From: Azolla caroliniana
Taxonomy: Eukaryota; Polypodiophyta
Length of the DNA stretch: 64,000 bases
Assembly (NCBI GenBank): GCA_043228905.1
Contig: JBHGNT010000015.1
Span: forward strand, 18,290,001 to 18,354,000
Direction of reading: 5' to 3'
Part shown: positions 55,164-64,000 of the stretch, piece after piece
How the letters are laid out: every line of letters starts with the position of its first letter
How positions within the stretch are numbered: position 1 is the stretch's first letter
Notes under the pieces: model-generated
Database searches by the model: none
Told to the model about the DNA's origin: nothing
The model's input: the letters and a program-made list of their open reading frames with translations, nothing else
Made by a program: the position numbers and the translations under genes

Positions 55164-56690
55164 GCTTCTTGGGTCGATGCAATTCATCTCCTTGTTTATA
55201 TAACACGCATGGATATAAGGCTTCTCTTTCTTCTCCACAAATAGATATGGAGAATTGCTGAATAAAACTGAAGTATTCGCAGTGGAGTAGGCTCACACTC
55301 ATAGTTATAATACAACTTCATGTTGGAAATATAGTTTTGATTCTAAGGAGATATTCTTCACCTCTTCGTGTAATGTTTATGTGGGGGATGGATCAGGAAA
55401 AATCGGTCACGTCCAAATGCCCTATAACAATAAGTGATTTTCTCCAAGGAACACCCATCCTAAGCTTGAGAGATACCTAACATTAAATAGAGCTGAGTAG
55501 TTGCAGATTATAATGATTTGTAGACAAAAAATTTCTAGCATCAAAGAATGTTAGATATTCTATAGGACATCCCTTCAATATTTCCAAATACCTTACTAAC
55601 TTCCACTTCTTACTGGCTTTATTTACATCTCAATAGTAGTATTTGAGATCAGATTTCCTTCCTCTATGAAGCCATGTAGGGGTTTGACTTGTGGACCATA
55701 TGCTACCACATGCTTTTATGACACTCAGACAAAAACATCATCTGATTCAACACCTTGATGTTGCATTTCTCGGAAAAACTCAAAATTGAGAATACCATAT
55801 CCTGATCTGGAATGTCCAGTTGGGCATATGATCAAACACTCTTCATGCATTTTCTGTATCCCAATTGGGCATATCAAGTTATCATTGCACACGATGATTT
55901 CTCACTCAAATGTTATTGAACACTCGTACATTCTCTATGTCCTGATTGGGCATATCAAGTTATGAATCATGATTGCACCCCTCGATACCATATCTCACTT
56001 GTTTTTCATTGAACACTCCTTGTGCATTTTATATACTTCCTCATTTCGCATACCTGTGTATAAGTGCACATTTTCATGTGTATCCGACTCAAATCCATGG
56101 TTTTGTATTTGCATGTGTGCAGTCCTCCCTTTTTCTGTGGACCTTATGTTGCTACATGGTTTGAGTATACATGCAAACCTTACCTTTACAGGCTCAATAA
56201 CTTCACATTGATATTGATTAAACAGTTTAAGAACTGTTCTCTCTACATTTTCTGTTGGCATTGCATTCCATGTTATACTAATGAATTGTCAAAGATTATG
56301 AAATGGACTCCTGGCTTCTCCATTCAAAACAATCAGGCTATTTTAGGATACTCTATTCAGCTAGAAGCCTACCTTTGATAATATCATGAAATATAAGCCT
56401 ATCTTCTTCAACAGCTATTATGTGACCCACAAGTTTTCAAAGTGCCCAGAACACAATCCTGTGTGGCTTAATAGCTGCGCATTAGTCCAAAGACGTGGAC
56501 AGTTAGTCCAATTTTATGTTGAGGGCATAGGCTAATCATGGCACCCCATCATAGAACATTAGGGTTTTCCAAAGGTTCCAATATGTTATATGCCTCATGT
56601 ATGCTTCCATATTCAGCTCAGCGTAAACATCAACAAAAGTACTCACTCCCTAATGCATCTTGAATAACTCAATGATGACGATTCAGGATT
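55164..56690. other. Intergenic region downstream of the ACAD gene
   Basis: Holds the presumed 3' UTR and three copies of a short repeat (TTGGGCATATCAAGTTAT, about 55816, 55866 and 55947). No gene recognised. Confidence 0.5.
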
Positions 56691-57130
56691 GTTGTATGGA
56701 AGATTCATTTGTATTATTATTACAAGCTTTCAATATCAACAAGAATGTGCCCTGCTGGCTAGGCTTGGTGTTATGTTTCTCTTCCATTACATAGGGCAAG
56801 AACAGAGCATATCTGTTTCCTCGTGATTCTGCAAATGCTGAGATAATGGTATTCCATGGGTCCTTAACCCAATTAAAAGATTAAAAGAAAGGCATGTATG
56901 GAAGATTCATTTGTAGTATTACAAGCATTTAGTATCAACAAGAATGTGTCCTGCTGACTAGGCTTGGTGTTATGCATCTCTTCCATAACATAGGACAAAA
57001 ACAGCGCATATCCGCATCCTCCTGATTCTGCAAATGCTAAGATAATGGCATTCCACATTCCATATACATACATACATATATATATATATATGCTTGGGTC
57101 CTTAACCTAATTAACAGAAAGGCATGCTTA
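56690..57130 (-). pseudogene. PPR-like pseudogene piece, tandemly duplicated
   Basis: Minus-strand frame 57073-56873 reads MWNAIILAFAESGGCGYALF, then PSQQDTFLLILNACN, the WNAII...AL.L...P...TF..ILNAC pattern of plant PPR repeats. A second copy (56840-56690) reads RYALFLPYVMEEKHNTKPSQ with similar sequence. The two nucleotide units (about 56693-56890 and 56894-57127) are a ~200-bp direct duplication. Stops and lost spacing show it is not functional. Confidence 0.55.
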
Positions 57131-58899
57131 AAAGAGATTACAAGATGAAGATCAATCTAGAATCATCAAGCCTTCCAAGAACTAAATCTTTTGTTCTCAT
57201 AAGACTTTGCAAAAAAGGCCATGGAGCGAGTCTACAAAAGAAATTGAAGCTCTGCATACAGACCCAACCTACATAAGGAATCAGGATTACAAGAAGAAGA
57301 ATATGAATGAACTCTTCAGAGTCCAAGAGTAGCTCTGGTCTCCATCCATTCACACCTAAAGGCCTATTTGCCCACCACTATGGGCTCTCATATAGCCTAC
57401 TTTTGTTCCTTCACACTTTTGGCCGGGTCCGGACAAAATTCATGTTAGTCCAATCATAATAAGCCTATTCGACTCCGTATTCGGCCCATGACAAATCTAC
57501 ATGCGTAGCTCAAAATGGAGGCGAGAGGGGGTTCCTACACTTAAAATGGCCGGGTCAGCATTCAGATAATGCCCCATCAAAATCGAACTTTTCAGGATCA
57601 TGCGCAAATACCTCTCCGTGGCCAGCTCTCTCCTCTCGACTACACCACCTTGAACCCAACCCATTTGGTCTTGAAGATGTTTCATCCTTATGGTTAACAT
57701 TGTCCATTCATCGACCAATCAATTCCTAGGCTTTGGCTCATCATCTCGTTTCGCATCTCACTTTGATTTCCTGCAAAGCTCAACAACTGATTCACACTAG
57801 GCAGGTAGAATGGAAAATGTTTTCATCTTTTCTCTTTACCTTGGGTTTTAAACTCTTTATATGATAAAATCTTTTGGCTCAGACTCTAAGGGGCCACTCT
57901 TTTGCTTAGATTGTACAAAGAGAGGAAATGTAAAAAGGTGGGTTTAGGATAAATTGAGCCTCGTTCGTGGATATGTCTCGAGATTATCGATGCAAATGTC
58001 ATGCAATCAAGAAAGAGCAGAGCGCAAACCCTTTTTTAGCATCAACTTTCCAAATCAATGATTTTAATAGATACGAGAGCCAAAATGAACACAAAATGAT
58101 GTCAATGAACGTATTCCATGACTTGAGCATGCAACATGGACAAGAGTAAGAGTGTAAACGTATTTAAAAAAGATATGCTCGGCTTTCCAAATCAGTGCTT
58201 ACATAGAGTTTTGCACGATTTACACTTGGGAGAGCCAAAAGGAACAAACAACGATATCAATGAGCACACCCCATGACTTATGGCATGTGGTGTTGTAATA
58301 TTGTGGATATTAATATTTGCTGGTAGTTCATATAGGCACATGATTTCTTCCTTAAATTACATTTGTAAAGAACGAGAGTGCTGAGAGTTGCATACTCAAT
58401 AGGGAGGGAGAGGGTGTTTATTCGTTTTACAAAAGTGTAGGTAAGGTTTTTAAAGCAGTTCTTTTTCCTCTTCATGATTGTCCATTACATATCCATTACA
58501 CAACCACCACAACATACCCATGACCACCCATTCTTACCATGTACACCAATGCATTCTCCTTATCGTACCCATTAAGTGCGCCACCCTTAATAATCCATGA
58601 CATACATATGTGTGGACATCTATATTGTTACATTCCTTATTCAACTACCATTAAGTGTGACATTTTGACAAATACTTAGGTAAAGCATGGCAACATTTTT
58701 TTCAATTTGTGCAAGTGACATTTTGAAAACAAAAATATAGAAATATAATCCCATCATAAGTTAAGACACAAATGTTTTGTTTAATATTTAAAAAACAACA
58801 GCCATTGAGTTTGATGAGCAAACAGAAGGCATGGGTTACTTGAAAACACCAATTGAGTTCGGTAGCCAACAAGATTTCTAAAAGGGAAAGAAAAGGAAA
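57131..58899. other. Intergenic, no gene recognised
   Basis: AT-rich. Short frames occur on both strands (for example 57718-57497 minus), none with a motif I recognise. Confidence 0.5.
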
Positions 58900-58901
58900 T
58901 T

Positions 58902-59260
58902 CAACTTTTGCTTTCAAAAACATCCTTGCATTCAATGAGTGAGCGCAAGGCTTGGACAAATTATTGTTGCTAAAAGATCTCTGCATTACACAAACTAAAG
59001 GTACAAGGCCAATACCTATTTTTTGGGTTTAACCATTTCACCCGAAAAGGGTGAATCCAATGCTTAAACTTAACTTTTGCTTTCAAAAGCACCCTTGCAT
59101 TCAATGAGCAAGCACAAGGCTCGGACAAATTATGTATTGTTTCTAAAATATCTCTGCATTTCGTAAAGTAAAGGTACAAGGCCAAGACCTATTTTTTGGG
59201 TTTAATCATTTCACCCGAAAAGGGCGAATCCAATGCTTAAACTCAACTTTTGATTTCAAA
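58902..59260 (+). repeat. Tandem duplication, unit ~168-175 bp
   Basis: Two units starting AACTTTTGCTTTCAAAA (58903, 59070) and the start of a third (59245). Each contains CTTGCATTCAATGAG, AAAGGTACAAGGCCAA and TTTCACCCGAAAAGGG. Confidence 0.9.
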
Positions 59261-60189
59261 AACTTTTTTATGTTATGTTTTAAAAGTAGACGAAAAGAAA
59301 GTTGGGAACTCACAAGGTGTGGACTCCTCCCTCCCCCCCTCCCTCTTTTTTTGTCATAAAGAAAATGTTTATTGTTCATGAACAAACACTTTGACTATTC
59401 TCGTTTTTCTATTGTTTCCTTGAAAAGAACTAAACTTGGGTTTGGAGGGCAAATGCAAGGCTCAAGATCATGTATTTTTTCCTTGTTTCTCCCTTCAAAA
59501 AAAACAAAAAACTTCTCAATTGATGAGTGAGCACAAGGTTCGGCCTTTCCACAAATGTGCTTGGTTAAGTGCTCTTTGAGCAATTGAATGTTGTACTTGA
59601 GAAACGATATGGTTGGGGGTTGAGTCAGGGGGAATCAACAAACCAATGGGGCAGTTGTGGGTATTTTGGGGTCTTGAAAAAAAGAAGAAATTCCAACCAT
59701 ATATGTATATATTTCAATACATAATTTGAAGGATAGTAAATAATTACTTTAAAGTTGATTTATCACATACATGATATCGTAATACTAATCACAAAGACGA
59801 TTGTGATGTTATGCAACTACCCTCGTAGAGTGTTGTGCATTTGCACACCCGACTTGTGAAAGGCTACGTTTTGGCCAATAGTATAGCCGTGTACCTAGAC
59901 ATCAACAATAGATTCATAGGGATTTATGGGAATTGGAAGTACATTTTCCACGCACATCCTTTCCCTCGTGTGAGTATTCACGAGTATATGTCGATTCAGT
60001 GTTGGCAGCACTAGAGGAGCTTGTAACTAAACGATTGCTCATGATAGCTATACATGCAACATTCGCTTGCGGATCAATCGATCCCCGAGCGTAGTTCGAA
60101 AGGAAAGGTGAGATGAGAGTAACTTAGTGAAGGTGAGAGAATCAATAGAAGAGGAGCAAGGCCCATGTCTTTGGTTTTGTTTGCTTTTG
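59261..60189. other. Intergenic, no gene recognised
   Basis: AT-rich sequence with pyrimidine and adenine runs (59320-59350). Nothing coding supported. Confidence 0.45.
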
Positions 60190-60293
60190 TATGTATGTTA
60201 TGTATATATGTGTGCATGTATGTATGTATGTATGTATGTATGTATGTATGGTATGTATGTATGTTATGTTTGTATGTTATGTATGTATGTATG

Positions 60294-60324
<31 letters not shown>

Positions 60325-60628
60325 GTATGTATGTATGTATGTATGTTATGTATGTATGTATGTTATGTATGTATGTATGTAAGTATGTATGTTATGTATG
60401 TATGTTATGTATGTATGTATGTATGTATGTATGTATGTATGTATGTATGTATGTATGTATGTTATGTATGTATGTATGTAAGTATGTATGTATGTATGTA
60501 TGTATGTAAGTATGTAAGTATGTATGTATGTATGTATGTATGAATGTATGTATGTATGTATGTATGTATGTATGTATGTATGTATGTATGTATGTATGTA
60601 TGTATGTATGTATGTATGTATGTCTGTA
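60190..60628 (+). repeat. Long TATG microsatellite
   Basis: About 430 bp of TATG with scattered TTATG and TAAG variants. It keeps frames open on both strands (Met-Tyr-Val-Cys and Tyr-Ile-His-Thr peptides) that are not genes. Unlike the MULE-linked tracts, it lacks the TCTACTTATGATGCCAACC motif. Confidence 0.97.
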
Positions 60629-61053
60629 CATAGTCCATAGCTTTTTGGGGGCTAAAAGAACAGGGGATATGTTTTTTGTTCTGGAATCTGAACAAAAAAG
60701 CCCCCCTCCCCCCCCCCCACCACATCCATGGCTGAACAGAGAGACATCCATGAAGAAGAAGAAGAAAAAGATGAAGAAGCAGACCCTTTCCATCATCAAA
60801 AGCTGGATTTGATTCGAACCCATTAACATCAGGATCCCAAAGATCCACTGGCACACCCACCGTTTTCTACTCCTGGATCTGCAGCCACCAGCAGAAGAAG
60901 AATCACATCTCCTTCTCAATTGCTCTGTTTCTTGTTTCTCAGAACAGAGAAGGGAAAAGAGAAGGGAAGGGAAGGGAAGAGAAGAGAAGAGAAGAGAAGA
61001 GAAGAGAAGAGCAGAGAAAAGGGCCCATTACAAATCGTGAAGGAAGAGAAAGT
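60629..61053 (+). promoter_or_regulatory. Upstream region and leader of the DeSI gene
   Basis: Contains a poly-C run (60702-60718) and a purine-rich array of AGAGA/AGGGA units (60945-61013) directly before the start codon. Probably the 5' UTR. No TATA box can be assigned. Confidence 0.4.
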
Positions 61054-63177
61054 ATGGATTCTGATGATTCTTCCAAGAATGCCCCGATCTATCTCAATGT
61101 CTATGATGTCACAGATATTAACAACTGTCTCTACTGGCTTGGCCTTGGCATCTTCCACTCTGCCATAGAGGGTATTCTTCTGTGCCTGTGTTTATTTAAC
61201 TGTGCATTTGCAACTAAGTTTAGATCCTTACTTAGTTTTGCTCCATGCATACATATGTATTTAATAGCTTTCTTGTAACTTGGTCAGAGAAATATTATCA
61301 TAGTGGTTTGGACTTGACAGCGAATGAATTGCCATTTTGCCACACGAAACCACGAATACAGACATACACACTCACAGGTTTAAAAGCTTTTAGTGTACCT
61401 TTATCAGTGATGGAATACCGTTGTAGCATGAACTTTATTGTGAATTAGTCTAAGTGCACACACACACACACACACACGCACGCATGCACAGAGGTACTCG
61501 TGATGCATACAGAAATACAGGTTTGAATGCATTTTTATATCTTGCTTGGGGATATATTGGCTTAAAAGTGTGAACCTGATGGCGAATTGGTATTTGCCAA
61601 ATGGATTTGCAGAATATTGAGCAATCCTTTATTCATCATGGTCTGGGTATAAGATATTTGGTCATTTGATTTAACCTTTCATATCATTTATATGTATTGG
61701 TTGCTTCTTCCCCTGGGTTTGTATAATCTGTTTGGTCTATCTTTCACCAATTTCATATTTTTTCCCGAAATTTCAATGCAACTATGTCCCAAATGAAGGG
61801 ATAAATCTTTTAATATGAATGCTCATTTTGGTTTGCTAATATGCATATTGTCCAGTAAATTCATAAAAACATTAGAAGACAAAATACTGAACTAAACCCT
61901 TGCTTTCAGTATGTTTATAAAGTATCATGATATATTTGAAAACTACCAAAACACAATATATTTAAAAACTACCAAAATGTAATGGAGTACAAAATGTACA
62001 ATTTCAGGTATTGTAGTAGTTTTTGAAAACTTTGGGATATTCTTGTGAAAATCCACAACAGTAGTTATATTTTGGTGCGTTATATAATATATAATATATA
62101 TCTATATATTAATTCAAGTACTGTATATTTTATCTCTCCTGTAAGGTTTCTTCCTTTTCTCCAAGCCGAGATCTAACCCTTTCTGTATATATTTTTTGTC
62201 TTGATTTTGTCTCAGTTCATGGTGTGGAGTATGCATTTGGAGCTCATGATTACCCATCATCGGGTGTCTTTGAGGTTCAACCTAGGTGTTGCCCAGGCTT
62301 CATCTTTCGGAAATCCATTGTTGTCGGGAGAACAGACAAGGATCCCATACAATTTCAAACTTTCATTGATCAAATGTCATTGGACTATGCCGGTGATTCC
62401 TATCATCTGATAGCAAAGAACTGTAATCACTTCACCAATGATGTGCTAATGAAGCTTATTAAAAGACCTGCCCCAGGTTGGGTGAACCGGGTAGCAAGAA
62501 TCGGTAAATATATATGAATTAGGAAGTTCTAGTATCAACATGTTAATATTAAAATGTAGAGAAAAAACACCAATATACCCATAAGTTGTTGAGTAAATAC
62601 TAGAATACTGGTAGGTTTTCAAAACCTACCAGAATTCCCATCTGTAATACAAAATTGCAGGGATATTCTGGTAAATAGTAACTACCCAACAATTTCAGGG
62701 TATTTTGACATTTTTCCTGAGAATCAATTTTCTTGTGTGCTAGAAGAATTTTTGTATAAAGTATTCTATTGTTAATCCCCACTTAAATAACTTTATGCAT
62801 GAGCTTGGTTATTGTATAACTCATGGGATAGATCTGTATGTGTTTGCAGCTGCCTTTTGCAGCTGTCTTCTACCGGAGAGTTTGCAGATAAATTCTGTGA
62901 GACATGATCCAGAAGACCAGAGCTATGAATATGCAAGTATGTGTAAAGTTTCCTATTTTGTGAAGAAGCTTTTGTATGTGTTTCCATTAGTTGATACCTC
63001 TGAGAGTCTGTGTCTAATATGGAAACGAGGACGGCTCTTTGAAATGCAGATGTACAAGAAGACTTCTTCGATGAGGAGCAACATTTGCTAAGGGCGCCGA
63101 ATGGCAATTTACAATCCGATATGCAAGATTATTTTTATGACCCAACAATGATAAAGCGAACGGCATCAAATATTTAA
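61054..63177 (+). CDS. DeSI/PPPDE-type deSUMOylating isopeptidase-like protein, 4 exons, 206 aa
   Basis: Exons: 61054-61171, 62216-62503, 62850-62936, 63050-63177, all GT-AG, total 621 nt including stop. PPPDE papain-like fold: N-terminal IYLNVYDVTD, catalytic His41 in VHGVEYAFGAHDYPSSGVFE, catalytic Cys109 in AKNCNHFTNDV, then APGWVNRVARIG and the plant-specific CSCLLPESLQ. The tail EEQHLLRAPNGNL fits plant family members and supports the last intron. If that intron is kept, a different 98-codon end (stop at 63091) results. The family removes SUMO or ubiquitin-like tags. Substrate unknown. Confidence 0.93.
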
Positions 63178-64000
63178 TAAGCAAGTGAACTATATAAAAA
63201 TCCTGAGTTTGCAGCCAATATGAACCAGGGTCCATTTGTTACCGTATTCTTTCTTGAGTAATTTGTCACTTGTATACTTTCTTCTCTCTTCGACTGCGAA
63301 GGATGTTGTACGGCTGACTGAACATACAGGCTTCAAAACAAACTACTGCTTCTAGCACTCACACATCATTTATTAGGCCTTCTTTTATTAATTTTCGAGG
63401 AGACCATTAACGACTTGTAACGTATGTTATCCTTGGAGGGTACTGCCCTTTTGTGTAATATCAGGAATAAAAATTATGAACACAAAAAAGATAAAAACAA
63501 ATTGTTTCAAACTATGCTTAATATTATTATTATTTGGGTTGGATGGGAATTGTGCTGTTGGTGGCTGGACGTTTGCATATATTTTCATAATGAGAAATGC
63601 AAAACCTTAAGAGAATTCAAGAGGTGCTTTTAGGAAAGAGTTGGGAGGGAGTATGGTGTTTGAAAATAGAGAGGCATGGATGATGTTTGGGAAGATATTT
63701 AAACTGACTTCTATGGATTGATTGCCAAAATACTGCCTACTTGTTTTTTATATTTGTAAACTGATTTAATAGGTGTTTTAGCAAACGATGCGTTATAACA
63801 ATCTATTCTGATTCTTTAAGTTTTTGTGTTTTTTAAAAGTTATTACCTTGTTTGTAACAATTTAATGGTGATGTATGATGAAGCATGATGTGATCCGAGT
63901 ATCTTTTGGTTGTATTCGATGTCAATTACAAATGGAAACTCAAAAACATTGTTTATGGGAATGCATTGAGTCAACAGATATGGCAATGATTCCTTATTAT
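63178..64000. other. Downstream intergenic sequence
   Basis: Presumed 3' UTR of the DeSI gene, then AT-rich sequence. A 69-codon frame at 63424-63633 has no recognisable feature. Confidence 0.5.

Overview
This is plant nuclear DNA. Evidence: Ty1/copia and Ty3/gypsy LTR retrotransposons with plant-type tRNA-Met primer sites, a Mutator-like (MULE) transposon, PPR-like remnants, and three spliced genes with GT-AG introns whose products match plant gene families. The species cannot be fixed from the sequence. The mix of a SWIM-type MULE, gypsy elements that look fungal to me, and long TATG microsatellites suggests a non-seed plant (fern or lycophyte), but this is only a guess.

Positions 1-31.7 kb are a nested stack of LTR retrotransposons, most of it resolvable by target-site duplications (TSDs). 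Names used here: C1 = copia with long LTRs; C2a/C2b = copia with short LTRs; G1/G1' = plant-type gypsy; G2-a/G2-b/G3 = gypsy of fungal appearance. C1 (1-3484, left end outside the window) abuts the gag-protease part of minus-strand G1 (3485-6449). G1 abuts minus-strand G2-b. G2-b is split by the non-autonomous plus-strand G2-a (7134-15674, TSD ACGG). G2-a carries a C1-family solo LTR (7166-7680, TSD GAAAA) in its 5' LTR and a complete copia, C2a (9123-14498, TSD AAGAG, intact 1337-residue polyprotein). Plus-strand G1' starts at 16565, contains another C1-family solo LTR (17490-18097, TSD ACTAG), and its integrase is cut by minus-strand G3 (19095-29183). The 3' LTR of G3 holds a second complete copia, C2b (19729-25081, TSD TGGTT), whose ORF has one nonsense codon.

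Positions 31.7-43.5 kb are AT-rich with minisatellites and TATG/TATC microsatellites. They hold a decayed MULE system: a spliced zinc-finger/Ulp1-like gene, a DDE+SWIM transposase broken by frameshifts, long terminal inverted repeats, and subterminal arrays of a GGAGCCCGACTC-like motif. The 3' part of the MULE is tandemly duplicated. A solo LTR (40918-41368, TSD AATAT) sits in one copy and its empty site survives in the other.

Positions 43.5-64 kb hold three host genes on the plus strand: GMP synthase (6 exons, 544 aa); an IBR3/ACAD10-11-type protein with an aminoglycoside-phosphotransferase-like domain and an acyl-CoA dehydrogenase domain (17 exons, 815 aa, ending in the peroxisomal signal AKL); and a DeSI/PPPDE-type protease (4 exons, 206 aa). 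Between them are a duplicated PPR-like pseudogene piece, tandem duplications and a 430-bp TATG microsatellite. The genes show no operon-like or pathway link. The duplicated MULE end stops about 200 bp upstream of the GMP synthase start codon and may form part of its promoter.
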